DNA of 64,000 nt. Source: Subsaximicrobium wynnwilliamsii (GTDB lineage: Bacteria > Bacteroidota > Bacteroidia > Flavobacteriales > Flavobacteriaceae). Below, in pieces: positions 1-11,599 of this stretch (position 1 is its first letter; every line of letters begins with the position of its first letter). Below the pieces are notes generated by a model. The model ran no database searches. It was not told the origin of the DNA and was given only the letters and a program-made list of their open reading frames with translations. The position numbers and the translations under genes are program-made. The stretch lies in the NCBI RefSeq assembly GCF_007997225.1, contig NZ_VORM01000003.1, positions 186,001 to 250,000 of the forward strand, in the 5' to 3' direction.

Positions 1-648
1 CTGTTTTGGCAAGGCTTGGCCAATCACAGAGATCACACCTGCGCCTCCTGCCAGAACTATGCCTAAAACCAAGTCGTCATCACCAGAAATGATTGAAAAA
101 TCTTCGGGCTTGTCGCGTAATAACAATAAGTATTGCCCCACATTATTCCCTGCCTCCTTGACTGCTACGATATTTTTGAAATCCCTCGCCAATCGCAAAG
201 TGGTATCTGGCAGCATATTAGACGCGGTGCGTCCAGGCACATTGTAGAGGATGATATCTACAGGACACGCCTTTGAAATGGCTTTGAAATGTTGATAAAT
301 ACCCTCTTGGGTTGGTTTACTATAATAAGGTGATACAGATAGAATGGCGTCTATGCCAGTCAAATCAGTAGTATTGATCTCTTCGATGACCGCCGCTGTA
401 TTGTTGCCACCAATTCCCAAGACCAAAGGCACACGCTTGTTGCTGGCCTTGACTATGGTTTCTATAATCTCGGTTTTCTCTTGTTTGGTAATGGTAACAC
501 TCTCACCGGTTGTGCCGCTAATGACAATGTAATTGGTGCCATTTTCTATATTAAAATTGACCAAATTCGCCAAAGCCTTGTGATCAACAGTCTGGTCTTG
601 GTTGAATGGTGTGATTATGGCAATACCTGTTCCATGAAACTTACTCAT
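1..648 (-). CDS. dapA: 4-hydroxy-tetrahydrodipicolinate synthase (partial, 3' end off window)
   Basis: Condenses pyruvate with aspartate semialdehyde, the first committed step of the diaminopimelate/lysine pathway (cytosol). Reading the minus strand from the ATG at 648 gives [15 protein letters not shown], then the family's GTTGES motif, the catalytic Tyr in ILYNVPGRT and the Schiff-base Lys in IVAVKEAGN. About 216 of the usual ~295 residues are present; the C-terminus lies beyond position 1. The start codon overlaps the stop of the upstream DUF6913 gene (TAATG), which suggests translational coupling of the two. Identification is secure. Confidence 0.96.
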   Translation of the reverse strand, partial: MSKFHGTGIAIITPFNQDQTVDHKALANLVNFNIENGTNYIVISGTTGESVTITKQEKTEIIETIVKASNKRVPLVLGIGGNNTAAVIEEINTTDLTGIDAILSVSPYYSKPTQEGIYQHFKAISKACPVDIILYNVPGRTASNMLPDTTLRLARDFKNIVAVKEAGNNVGQYLLLLRDKPEDFSIISGDDDLVLGIVLAGGAGVISVIGQALPKQ

Positions 649-1166
649 TATAATTTATTTAAAACGGTTAAATATTTAATTAGTTCTTGTTTAAAAATCG
701 GGAATTGGCTGGTCTCCACACCAATGATCAAATCATAAAGCCGTGGATCACTCGACGAGATTCCTACCTTAAAATGAGCTTTAGAACTTGTAGCGATCAC
801 ATCAAGCTCCACATGCTTTGAGTTGTAAAAACAAATCAAAACATCATAGGCTGTATTTACAAAATGCTGTAAATCTGGATGTTTGATTTTACCATTCCAA
901 CCAATATGTTTTGCATTGAAATACGCTCCCCAAAGCTCGTTGGATGTTTTAGGATCTTTCGCAAAAGACACGATTTTTGTGTTTGCCTCTTGGAGTCCTA
1001 GCTCCTTAAAAAAACGATTAAAGACCTCAACATCTGTAAATTCATCGACGTTTAGCACTACTCCAACACTTTTTACTATGGCGTGTTTGTCACGATTTGA
1101 GGCAGCATTTAATAACCTGTTGATATATTTTTGATTTGATTTTTCTTTAAATGCCTTTAAAATCAT
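648..1166 (-). CDS. DUF6913 family protein, upstream partner of dapA
   Basis: A 172-residue soluble protein without signal peptide or membrane segment; it begins [19 protein letters not shown] and ends in a hydrophobic/charged [12 protein letters not shown] recognise it as the small Flavobacteriia protein usually found immediately before dapA (DUF6913); no function is known to me. It contains [10 protein letters not shown] and a cysteine-poor core with no recognisable catalytic motif. Its TAA overlaps the dapA ATG, so the two are probably one transcript, read from a possible -7 element around 1185-1192. Function is left open. Confidence 0.8.
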   Translation of the reverse strand: MILKAFKEKSNQKYINRLLNAASNRDKHAIVKSVGVVLNVDEFTDVEVFNRFFKELGLQEANTKIVSFAKDPKTSNELWGAYFNAKHIGWNGKIKHPDLQHFVNTAYDVLICFYNSKHVELDVIATSSKAHFKVGISSSDPRLYDLIIGVETSQFPIFKQELIKYLTVLNKL

Positions 1167-1184
1167 TTATCTTTAGCGTTTGTA

Positions 1185-1192
1185 CAAATGTA
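1185..1192 (-). promoter_or_regulatory. Putative -7 element of the DUF6913-dapA operon
   Basis: Minus-strand TACATTTG matches the Bacteroidota -7 consensus TAnnTTTG and lies 19 nt before the DUF6913 ATG. No well-spaced -33 TTTG is obvious, so this is tentative. Confidence 0.35.
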
Positions 1193-1235
1193 ATAAAATC
1201 TGCTGTTAAGATTCCATTACAAATCCACAATAATA

Positions 1236-1991
1236 ATGAATTATAGACCTCTGTTTTTTGTGCTTTTCATACTTGCGTTTTCCGCCTGTAAGACCAAAAA
1301 TCATCTCCATAAAATCGAAGGGAAGCAAATTAATGTTTCAGACTCCATTGCCGCCGACCAGCGTATAGAAGCCTTCATAAAACCCTATCGCGAGCGGGTT
1401 GAAAAAGATTTGGACAGTGTTCTTGCCTATTCGGTCGCGACGCTTTCTAAATCTGATGGTGAATATAACACCGCTATTGGCAATATGATGGCCGATGCGG
1501 TTTACGAAGAAGTAAACCCTGTGTTTCAAAAACGCACAGGCAAGTCCATTGATTTTGTTTTATTGAATCATGGTGGCATACGTGCCATTATTTCAAAGGG
1601 AGAGATCACAACAAGAACCGCTTTTGAAGTCATGCCTTTTGAAAATAGCATCTTTGTGGCTGAACTCAAAGGCGACCAAATAAAAGAACTCATCGATTAT
1701 CTGGTCATCGAAAAACGGGCTCACCCTATTTCACAACTAAAAATCGTATTGAATGCAGACGGAAGCCTAAAAGAAACAAGTTCAAAAGAAAAACCATTGA
1801 ATTATACCAAGAGCTACTTCGTGGCCACAAACGATTACTTATTGAGCGGTGGTGATCGCATGAACTTTTTCAAGGTCAATGACAGCGTTTATGATCTCAA
1901 CTATAAGGTAAGAAATGTGCTTTTGGATTACTTCAAGAAAACTGACACGCTTAGACCTCGCATTGACGATCGTTTTATAAAGATTAAATAA
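1236..1991 (+). CDS. 5'-nucleotidase C-terminal domain lipoprotein
   Basis: A 251-residue secreted lipoprotein: the N-terminus MNYRPLFFVLFILAFSAC carries a lipobox with Cys18. The rest matches the 5_nucleotid_C domain of UshA-type 5'-nucleotidases, the substrate-binding half: NTAIGNMMADAV, LLNHGGIRA, EVMPFENSI and the YFVATNDYLLSGGD segment near the end. The metallophosphatase half is encoded separately by the next gene, 43 nt downstream, so the two products probably make one periplasmic/surface nucleotidase. Likely role: hydrolysis of nucleotides or UDP-sugars for phosphate and nucleoside uptake (inference from the family). Confidence 0.88.
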   Translation: MNYRPLFFVLFILAFSACKTKNHLHKIEGKQINVSDSIAADQRIEAFIKPYRERVEKDLDSVLAYSVATLSKSDGEYNTAIGNMMADAVYEEVNPVFQKRTGKSIDFVLLNHGGIRAIISKGEITTRTAFEVMPFENSIFVAELKGDQIKELIDYLVIEKRAHPISQLKIVLNADGSLKETSSKEKPLNYTKSYFVATNDYLLSGGDRMNFFKVNDSVYDLNYKVRNVLLDYFKKTDTLRPRIDDRFIKIK

Positions 1992-2034
1992 TAATCCCCA
2001 TTCCGTTTTTCGCGCTTAAAAAATCCAAAACATC

Positions 2035-2946
2035 ATGAAAAGAAGAGATTTCATACACCAAACCTCAGCCGCCTCTGCACTTATTGGATTGGGCGGTTTT
2101 GGATTATCATCGTTTTCTTCAGCCACAAAAAAGATTACCATTTTGCACACCAACGACGTGCACAGCCATATTGATCCCTTTGGACCTGAAGATGGCCGAA
2201 ACCCCAATCAAGGCGGTGTCGCCAGGAGGGCAAGTTTAATTGAAAGCATTAGAGCTGAAAATCCCAACACCCTTTTAATGGATGCTGGAGATATTTTTCA
2301 AGGCACACCCTACTTTAATTATTATGGTGGCGAGTTGGAATTCAAACTCATGAGCATGCTCAAGTATGATGTGGCCACAATTGGAAACCACGATTTTGAT
2401 AATGGCATTGACGGACTTTACGCGCAACTACCGCATGCGAAATTTGATTTTGTGTCTTCAAATTACGATTTTTCAAATACCATCATGGATTCGCATGTGA
2501 AACCCTATCGCATTATTGAAAAAGACGGAATTAAAGTTGGCGTTTTTGGATTGGGAATTGAGCTCTACGGCTTGGTGGACGAGAACATGTATAAAGAAAC
2601 AAAGTACTTGGATCCTATTGAAACCACTCAAGAGATGACCAGGATCCTTAAGCAACAGGAACATTGTGACCTTGTGATCTGTCTCTCACATTTGGGTTAT
2701 AAATATAGCAGGCTTCCTGAAAAAATAAGCGATCTAAGCTTGGCTGAAAAAACTAAGGATATTGACTTGATTATTGGTGGCCACACCCACACCTTTCTTA
2801 AAAAACCTACGATAATCAAAAATGCTGAAGGCAAAAACACTTTAGTGAATCAAGTGGGTTGTTATGGCATCAACTTAGGGAAGATTGATTTCTATTTTGA
2901 CGCCAATAAGAATAAATCTGCGGAAGGCACTTCGATTATTGTTTGA
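2035..2946 (+). CDS. Metallophosphatase domain protein (5'-nucleotidase N-terminal half), Tat-like signal
   Basis: A 303-residue metallophosphoesterase. The N-terminus starts MKRRDFIHQTSAASALIGLGG, a twin-arginine-like export signal followed by a small-residue hydrophobic stretch. Calcineurin-type metal ligands are all visible: LHTNDVHSH (DxH), DAGDIFQG (GD), TIGNHDFD (GNHD) and IIGGHTHTF (GHxH). The C-terminal nucleotidase domain is absent from this chain but is the preceding gene. Same strand and 43-nt gap indicate an operon. A membrane-anchored or periplasmic nucleotidase made from two chains is the best reading. Confidence 0.9.
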   Translation: MKRRDFIHQTSAASALIGLGGFGLSSFSSATKKITILHTNDVHSHIDPFGPEDGRNPNQGGVARRASLIESIRAENPNTLLMDAGDIFQGTPYFNYYGGELEFKLMSMLKYDVATIGNHDFDNGIDGLYAQLPHAKFDFVSSNYDFSNTIMDSHVKPYRIIEKDGIKVGVFGLGIELYGLVDENMYKETKYLDPIETTQEMTRILKQQEHCDLVICLSHLGYKYSRLPEKISDLSLAEKTKDIDLIIGGHTHTFLKKPTIIKNAEGKNTLVNQVGCYGINLGKIDFYFDANKNKSAEGTSIIV

Positions 2947-3069
2947 TTCAAATGCTTCTGTTAGTGCAGATGCTTAAAAATATCATCCTTAATTGTATTG
3001 CTTCTTTTGCATCGCGAACCTGAAACTAGCACTGCACAATTTCCGCGAAAGCGAAATAATTTCCGGCAG

Positions 3070-3810
3070 CTACAAGGTATGTATCTTATCGTATTTGTAA
3101 ATGCCTGCAGGTTCATGTTTTAAAAGCGACTGCAAATAAAAGAAGATAAAAGCCATTACCAGGAACAGGGAACAAAGCACATTGAGGATCCTAAACTCTG
3201 CCACATAGAAATACGCCAATTGGATCACTTCTGAAAAGACTATAAAAATGGAACCAATCAATAAGTTGATTGATTTTTTATCATCATGATACATGTAGTT
3301 GATCAATGCTAGGCACATTAAAAACATGATTACAGCATTATATGCAAACTCCAGCAAGTACTGGGACGTTTCTAACTCCCTTTTGGTGGTGTCTGAAACA
3401 AAATAGACACAAAAAACACCAAGAATTATCAAAATCAGCACTTGTAAAGGAAACTTTTTAATCGCTTTTACAAAATTTAGACTGGCGATCATTCTCAATA
3501 CCAAGAAAGTGTAAGCTATAATATAAATGATATTGCCGATAAAATAAAATGGAAGCTCGTAAGCAGAATCTATGTAAACGCTGTAGCTCCAAGTGATCAA
3601 ATTAAATATATCACCTATGGTAAACAGCATGAGGAACCAATAAAAAAAAAGGTGTTTTTTCTCAACTTTTCTAATGTACAGTATGGCCAATGACATCATA
3701 GCCACAGTCCTTACCAATGTGGCCTCATATTCGAGTTGGAAATACTGAAGGCCTACAAATACAATACTCAATGTAATAAGAAGACTAACTAGGAATTTGT
3801 TTAAACTCAT
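3070..3810 (-). CDS. Polytopic membrane protein, possibly YhhN/TMEM86-like
   Basis: A 246-residue protein with about eight hydrophobic segments separated by short charged loops (for example VRTVAMMSLAILYIRKVEKK and IGNIIYIIAYTFLVLRMI). Length, regular TM spacing and the polar residues within helices are consistent with the YhhN (lysoplasmalogenase-like) family that is common beside ligA in flavobacteria, but sequence motifs are too weak for certainty. It lies 85 nt downstream of ligA on the same strand and could be cotranscribed. Function unproven. Confidence 0.6.
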   Translation of the reverse strand: MSLNKFLVSLLITLSIVFVGLQYFQLEYEATLVRTVAMMSLAILYIRKVEKKHLFFYWFLMLFTIGDIFNLITWSYSVYIDSAYELPFYFIGNIIYIIAYTFLVLRMIASLNFVKAIKKFPLQVLILIILGVFCVYFVSDTTKRELETSQYLLEFAYNAVIMFLMCLALINYMYHDDKKSINLLIGSIFIVFSEVIQLAYFYVAEFRILNVLCSLFLVMAFIFFYLQSLLKHEPAGIYKYDKIHTL

Positions 3811-3895
3811 GTGATTTTATTAATAGCGAACCAAATGTATGCTATTAAACACATATTATCAACTTTTTATCGAGTAAATTGCTGACTTTGTAGGA

Positions 3896-6819
<2,924 letters not shown>

Positions 6820-7062
6820 GTGTGTTGTGTTAAGCCTTTAAATCCCCAAAGGAATTTTCCTCACTTTTAAATGAGCTCGCGGCTGTTTGTTGTTAGTTGT
6901 TGATTGTTTGATGTTAGTTGTTTCTTAAATAAGAAACTAAACCACTATGGACTAAAGTACCATAGATTTTTTGAAACAGACTGAAAGTCTGTTGAATTCG
7001 TGAAATGAACAGTAACTCATTGAGTGCGCTTTAAGGGTAAAATAACAGATTTCGTGAAAACA

Positions 7063-7079
7063 TGCCTACCGGACAGGCA
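7063..7079. repeat. Second copy of the dispersed GC-rich palindrome (intergenic)
   Basis: TGCCTACCGGACAGGCA, with outer arms TGCCT/AGGCA around CCGG, is a diverged relative of the palindrome inside prmC. It extends on the right to CAGG. No terminator-type T tract follows. Confidence 0.6.
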
Positions 7080-7245
7080 GGTTCATCTAATTCGTGTAAT
7101 TCGTGGCTAAACTATTTTTAGAAGGTATAGCGAGATGCACTAAAGTACATAGTTTCAACTTTTTTTAAGACCAATAAATAGCTGACCGCAACATCAAATC
7201 GATAATTTGTTAAGTGGAAAACACCACAAAGGCATTTAAAATTAG

Positions 7246-7302
7246 CAATCAGAAATCTTCAATCTTCAATCGTAAATCGTAAATCGTAAATCAAAAATCA
7301 AA
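7246..7302. repeat. Short direct-repeat array (CGTAAAT units)
   Basis: Tandem short units: TCTTCAA repeated twice, then CGTAAAT repeated three times, then CAAAAAT repeated twice, ending just at the acetyltransferase stop codon. Low-complexity slippage product; no coding role. Confidence 0.7.
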
Positions 7303-7305
7303 AAT

Positions 7306-7797
7306 TCACAATTCCTTCTCCATCCAAACCCCGCAGGAATAATGCCCCGTATTGCCCAAAGGTTCAGTTCGTTGCTTAAAGCCCGCCTGTTCATAAACAT
7401 GAATGGCTGCCTTTAACTGCACTGCGCTTTCAAGGTAACATTGGGCGTAACCAAAAGCTGCTGCAGCTTCCATACATTGTATGATTAGTTGTTTCCCAAA
7501 TCCTCTGCCTCGCACTTCTGGTGAAAAATACATTTTTTGTAGTTCACACACATTGCCCTCATAATTCTTGAGTTTTTTGATGCCAGCACCGCCTAGAACT
7601 TGGTCGCCTTTTACAACCACATAATACACTTCTTTCTCGCCTTGGTAGGATTCAAACATTTTTGGAGTTTCGGCATCCTCATAGGCCGTGCCTTTCAAGG
7701 GGATTTCAAACTCTGGAAAACAGCCTTTGATGACTTGCTCTAATTGCGCATTGTCGGCTTCTCTTATTTCTCTAATAACAATCGATTCTTGACTCAC
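7306..7797 (-). CDS. GNAT family N-acetyltransferase
   Basis: A 163-residue acetyl-CoA-dependent acetyltransferase. It shows the GNAT order: IREIREADNAQLEQVI at the N-terminus, the beta4 segment ELQKMYFSPEVRG followed by the acetyl-CoA pyrophosphate loop RGRGFGKQL (Q/RxxGxG/A), and the C-terminal AIHVYEQAGF motif. Substrate is unknown; small-molecule or amino-acid-like substrates are usual. Its start codon is only 23 nt from the ribD start on the opposite strand, so promoters of the two must overlap coding sequence. Confidence 0.9.
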   Translation of the reverse strand: MSQESIVIREIREADNAQLEQVIKGCFPEFEIPLKGTAYEDAETPKMFESYQGEKEVYYVVVKGDQVLGGAGIKKLKNYEGNVCELQKMYFSPEVRGRGFGKQLIIQCMEAAAAFGYAQCYLESAVQLKAAIHVYEQAGFKQRTEPLGNTGHYSCGVWMEKEL

Positions 7798-7807
7798 TTT
7801 TTAATCT

Positions 7808-7815
7808 TATTTTTG
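7808..7815 (+). promoter_or_regulatory. Putative -7 element for ribD
   Basis: TATTTTTG matches TAnnTTTG. A TTG 16 nt further upstream (7789-7791, inside the divergent acetyltransferase gene) may be the -33. The predicted transcription start falls next to the GTG at 7821, implying a very short or absent leader. Confidence 0.4.
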
Positions 7816-7820
7816 TGCCC

Positions 7821-8873
7821 GTGAAGATACATGAAAAATACATAAACCGCTGCATTCAAATTGGCGAAAACGGACTCGGCACCACCGCGCCAAACCCAAT
7901 GGTAGGTAGTGTTATTGTGCATGAGCATTGTATTATTGGAGAAGGTTTCACCAGCCCTTTTGGCGGTAACCATGCCGAAGTCAATGCGATACATAGTGTC
8001 AAAGACAAAGCGCTGCTCAAAAATGCAACGCTTTACGTAACCTTGGAGCCTTGCTCGCATTTCGGCAAAACGCCTCCCTGTAGTGATTTGATCATTAAGC
8101 ACAAGATCCCAAAAGTGGTTATTGGTTGTTTGGATGAGAATCCGCAAGTGGCTGGAAAAGGCATCGCAAATTTGGAAGCTGCTGGATGCCGTGTTACGGT
8201 TGGTATATTGGAAGCCGAATGCAAACAACATCACAAACGCTTTTTTACCTTTCACAATAAAAAAAGGCCTTATGTTATTTTGAAATGGGCCGAAACCCAA
8301 GACGGATTCATAGCGCCCAAGCATAAAGAAAAGCAAGAACCCGTTTGGATCACTAACCCCTATTCACGCCAATTGGTTCACAAATGGCGCGCCCAAGAAC
8401 AGGCCATTTTGGTAGGCACCAACACGGTTTGGGAAGACAACCCTAGCTTGACCGTTAGGGATTGGACTGGCAGAAATCCGCTTCGGTTTGTACTGGACCA
8501 AAAATTGAAACTTCCTCAAACTGCCAATATTTATAATCGTGATGCGGAAACTTTAATCATTACTTCAGAAGCTTCGAAAAACAAAACATTGAATCCAGAT
8601 TGGAATTTGAAATACATCAATTGGAATTTGAAGCATAGCATCGCCAAACAAATCTGCAGCATTCTATTCAAGAATAATATAAATTCCGTCATCATAGAAG
8701 GTGGCGCACAAACGCTTCAAAACTTCATAAACGAAAATCTTTGGGATGAAGCCCGCGTTTTTACTGGTACCAACAGGTTTGGAACCGGCGTGGCTGCACC
8801 GCAATTTTCTGCAGAATTGATTTCTGAAACTCAACTACTTAACGATACCTTAATAATTTATGCCAACAATTAA
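7821..8873 (+). CDS. ribD: Bifunctional riboflavin biosynthesis deaminase/reductase RibD
   Basis: Carries out deamination and side-chain reduction of the pyrimidine intermediate in riboflavin synthesis. The N-terminal deaminase has the zinc motifs GGNHAEVNAI (HAE) and LEPCSHFGKTPPC (PCxxxGxxPPC); the C-terminal reductase has WAETQDGFIA, VGTNTVWEDNPSL and IEGGAQTLQNFI. About 350 residues, normal for the family. No ATG exists at the N-terminus: GTG at 7821 gives VKIHEKYINRC, which fits the family start; GTG at 7815 is the alternative. The stop overlaps the next gene by 14 nt, so ribD, HAD and the permease gene form an operon. Confidence 0.96.
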   Translation: MKIHEKYINRCIQIGENGLGTTAPNPMVGSVIVHEHCIIGEGFTSPFGGNHAEVNAIHSVKDKALLKNATLYVTLEPCSHFGKTPPCSDLIIKHKIPKVVIGCLDENPQVAGKGIANLEAAGCRVTVGILEAECKQHHKRFFTFHNKKRPYVILKWAETQDGFIAPKHKEKQEPVWITNPYSRQLVHKWRAQEQAILVGTNTVWEDNPSLTVRDWTGRNPLRFVLDQKLKLPQTANIYNRDAETLIITSEASKNKTLNPDWNLKYINWNLKHSIAKQICSILFKNNINSVIIEGGAQTLQNFINENLWDEARVFTGTNRFGTGVAAPQFSAELISETQLLNDTLIIYANN

Positions 8874-9477
8874 AACCATCATCTTCGACTTTGGAGCAGT
8901 ATTTATCGACCTCAACAAAGAAGTCGCCCATCAAAACGCCTTAGCTTTATTTGAGCTTGACGAGTTGCATGATGAGCTCGTTTCCATGAACACACTCTAC
9001 GAACAGGGCTTAATGTCTACGGAAGAATTTTTAGACTTTTACACCGCGAACTTTCCGAAGCTAAGCAAACCCCAACTCATAGACACCTGGAATTCCATGT
9101 TGGGTCATTTTCCCGAAAAACGCCTGAATTTCATTAAAAGTTTGGCTTCCGAAGCAAATTACAAACTCATCCTATTAAGCAATACCAACGACTTGCATAT
9201 CAATTGGATTATTGACAATGTCCCATTTTTTGAGGATTTCAAGAAGCAATTTGATGCCTTTTACCTCTCGCACGAGATTCAACTTAGAAAACCGAATGCC
9301 GATATTTACGAATTCGTGCTCAAGCAAAATAAGTTGACTCCAGAAGAATGTCTTTTTATAGACGACACCAAGGCAAATACCGATGCCGCTGCTAATTTGG
9401 GGATCCACATTTGGAATATCGACGAAACACAAGAAGACGTTACCGATCTCTTCCGCATTAAAAAAGACCTGTTTTAA
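8860..9477 (+). CDS. HAD-superfamily hydrolase
   Basis: A 205-residue phosphatase-type HAD protein. Motif I is IFDFGAVFIDL, in which the second catalytic Asp of DxD is replaced by Gly (DFGAV), as in several HAD IA members that read DFGGV; motif II is LLSNTND, the motif III lysine is in QLRKPNADIYEF and motif IV is CLFIDDTKANTDAA. Cap domain lies between residues ~20 and ~85. It overlaps ribD by 14 nt and could supply the otherwise unassigned dephosphorylation of the riboflavin intermediate, but that is inference from context only. Confidence 0.9.
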   Translation: MPTIKTIIFDFGAVFIDLNKEVAHQNALALFELDELHDELVSMNTLYEQGLMSTEEFLDFYTANFPKLSKPQLIDTWNSMLGHFPEKRLNFIKSLASEANYKLILLSNTNDLHINWIIDNVPFFEDFKKQFDAFYLSHEIQLRKPNADIYEFVLKQNKLTPEECLFIDDTKANTDAAANLGIHIWNIDETQEDVTDLFRIKKDLF

Positions 9478-10379
9478 TGTATTTACTGCTCAGCATTGCT
9501 GCCTCCACGTTCATTTTTATCATTTTTAAACTGTTGGGCAAGTACAACATCAACACCTTGCACGCCATCGTGGTCAATTATTTTGTGGCTTGCTTGCTAG
9601 GAATTGTGCTTTATGACGGCAAAATTGTGCTTGCAGAAATTGTCGCCTCCTATTGGTTTTATGGCGCATTAGTGTTGGGTTTTTTGTTCATCTCCATATT
9701 CAATGTCATGGCATTGACGGCACAACGCAACGGACTTTCAGTAGCATCGGTCGCTTCAAAGATGAGTGTCATCCTCCCAGTTGTTTTTGGTATTTATGTC
9801 TATGATGAAGGCGTGGGATTTCAAAAGCTGCTCGGTATTTTCATCGCGCTCATTGCCGTCTATTTGACCTCCTTACGCGCAAAATCTTCGGTAAGTTTGA
9901 CTAAAGGCATTTGGTTGCCCATCATTCTGTTTTTTGGCTCTGGCACTATCGACACCATGGTTAAATATTTAGAGACCACCTACGTGCCAGATAATGGCAT
10001 CCCCATATTTTCTGCGACTATTTTTCTGTTTGCGTTCATCATTGGTATTGGATTGTTGGCGTTCAATCGTTTTATAAAACCAAGACTGATGCCTACTTCG
10101 GAAATCACTTCCGGAGAAAAAAAACAAAAATCAGATTGGCGCGTGCTGCTGGGCGGAAGCGCTTTAGGGATTGTCAACTACATGTCCATTTATTACCTTT
10201 TGAAGGCACTCGACCATGAAACTCTGGAAAGCTCCACATTATTTACCGTGAACAATGTCGCCATCGTTATGATTTCCACACTGCTGGGCTTATTGGTTTT
10301 TAAGGAAAAGATTTCAAAGATAAATTGGTTGGGCATTTCGCTGGCCATAGTCTCGATAGTATTGGTAACTTTGGCGTAG
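9477..10379 (+). CDS. EamA/DMT-family transporter
   Basis: A 300-residue inner-membrane protein with about ten hydrophobic helices arranged as two EamA repeats (for example SVASVASKMSVILPVVFGIY in the first half and ESSTLFTVNNVAIVMISTLL in the second). Substrate cannot be told; family members export metabolites or nucleotide-sugars. The start ATG overlaps the TAA of the HAD gene (TAATG), and the next gene begins directly after the stop, so all four genes from ribD to yigZ look like one operon. Confidence 0.88.
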   Translation: MYLLLSIAASTFIFIIFKLLGKYNINTLHAIVVNYFVACLLGIVLYDGKIVLAEIVASYWFYGALVLGFLFISIFNVMALTAQRNGLSVASVASKMSVILPVVFGIYVYDEGVGFQKLLGIFIALIAVYLTSLRAKSSVSLTKGIWLPIILFFGSGTIDTMVKYLETTYVPDNGIPIFSATIFLFAFIIGIGLLAFNRFIKPRLMPTSEITSGEKKQKSDWRVLLGGSALGIVNYMSIYYLLKALDHETLESSTLFTVNNVAIVMISTLLGLLVFKEKISKINWLGISLAIVSIVLVTLA

Positions 10380-11000
10380 ATGATTGAAAAGGACTCTTAC
10401 AAAACCATTACAAAAGCTTCTGAAGGCGTGTTGTTTAAAGACAGGAACAGCAAATTTTTTGGTTACGCTTTTCCTGTTACTTCAGAAGAAGAGGTCAAGC
10501 AACATCTAGAAACGCTTAAAAAACAACACCACCAAGCCGGCCATTTTTGTTATGCCTACCAAATAGGAAAGACAGCACAAGAGCTGAGCTACCGAGCCAA
10601 TGATGATGGCGAACCCAACAACAGCGCTGGAATGCCAATTTATGGGCAAATACAATCCTTTGAAGTTACAGACATTCTTATTGTGGTGCTGCGTTATTTT
10701 GGTGGCACAAAATTAGGCGTAAGCGGTTTGATAAACGCCTATAAGACCACTGCTGAAATGGGCCTTAACGCATCAAAAATTGTTAAGCGCACCATAAATG
10801 TTCGCTATGCCGTACGTTTCGATTACAAAAATATGGGCAAGGTCATGCGCATCGCGAAAGAAAAAAATCTCAACATCGTTGCCCAAACTTTAGAACTGAG
10901 CTGCGAAATTATTATTTCGGTTAGACTAAAAAAATCTCAAGAAATTTTTGAAATTTTCGATGCCATTTTCGAGGTGGAAATTAAAAATTTGAACGATTAA
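10380..11000 (+). CDS. YigZ/IMPACT family protein (UPF0029)
   Basis: A 206-residue protein with the UPF0029 signature DDGEPNNSAGMPI and the following VLRYFGGTKLGVSGLINAY, then a short C-terminal DUF1949-like domain. Bacterial YigZ proteins are of uncertain function; the eukaryotic relative IMPACT regulates translation through Gcn1. The start ATG follows the permease stop without spacing (TAGATG). It converges with and overlaps by 4 nt the thioesterase gene on the other strand. Confidence 0.92.
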   Translation: MIEKDSYKTITKASEGVLFKDRNSKFFGYAFPVTSEEEVKQHLETLKKQHHQAGHFCYAYQIGKTAQELSYRANDDGEPNNSAGMPIYGQIQSFEVTDILIVVLRYFGGTKLGVSGLINAYKTTAEMGLNASKIVKRTINVRYAVRFDYKNMGKVMRIAKEKNLNIVAQTLELSCEIIISVRLKKSQEIFEIFDAIFEVEIKNLND

Positions 11001-11407
11001 AACGGCAGTTGGTCTAATATATATTTAGGACATCTCGTAGGCCTATTCTTTACCATATCCATAAACACCAATTCTGAAGTTCCTGTGGTTAAAATTTCAT
11101 CGGCTTCATTTGAAATTTCATAGGTAAATTCTATGCGCGCACTTGGCTTTTTTACCACCTCGGTTTTTACTTTAATAAGGTCGTCATAACGCGCTGGCTT
11201 TTTGAATTTTACAGTTAATGAAATCACAGGAAGCATGATACCATCGGCCTCCATCTGCTTGTAGGAGAACCCAAATTTACGCAACCATTCGGTACGTCCC
11301 ATCTCAAAATATTGCGCATAATTGCCGTGATAGACCACTCCCATTTGATCGGTTTCACCGTAACGCACCCTAAATTGTATTTCGTCGTGTTTTCTTAATT
11401 TTGACAT
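10997..11407 (-). CDS. Acyl-CoA thioesterase, 4HBT/YbgC hotdog family
   Basis: A ~136-residue single hotdog-fold thioesterase: RVRYGETDQMGVVYHGNYAQYFE carries the active-site Asp (ETDQMGVV) and the family's HGNYAQYFEMGR. It probably hydrolyses short or aromatic acyl-CoA thioesters in the cytosol. MSKLRKHDEIQF (start at 11407) fits the family best; an ATG 12 nt upstream (11419) is the alternative. It overlaps the 3' end of the convergent yigZ-like gene by 4 nt. Confidence 0.92.
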   Translation of the reverse strand: MSKLRKHDEIQFRVRYGETDQMGVVYHGNYAQYFEMGRTEWLRKFGFSYKQMEADGIMLPVISLTVKFKKPARYDDLIKVKTEVVKKPSARIEFTYEISNEADEILTTGTSELVFMDMVKNRPTRCPKYILDQLPF

Positions 11408-11599
11408 GATATTTGACATATTTTTTGTATTTTCAAGCGTTTTTAAACATGAGGATAAATTTCCGGAAATTCAATGGTTTTTGATTTTTTTATTAAGAAA
11501 ATTGTTCACATATTTGTCTCGCAGAAGTGATTCAAGAGAAACTCAGATTTCTCTTTTTTTTGCCACTACTAATCAACATAAAAAAATTTAATTCATATA

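Larger units (their letters stand above)
6820..7305. other. Non-coding spacer with palindromes and short repeats
   Basis: No credible gene. It contains a run of TGTTGTTAG-like steps (about 6884-6925), a small perfect hairpin ACAGACTgaaAGTCTGT (about 6973-6990), a GC-rich palindrome (7063-7079), the phrase ATTCGTGTAATTCGTGG, and the direct-repeat array at 7246-7302. It lies between prmC (upstream end) and the 3' end of the acetyltransferase gene. Confidence 0.6.

Noticed and set aside
3040-3065. TTTCCGCGAAAGCGAAAT palindrome-like motif downstream of the metallophosphatase gene
   Set aside because: Imperfect and isolated, with no T tract; cannot be called a terminator or repeat from one copy.
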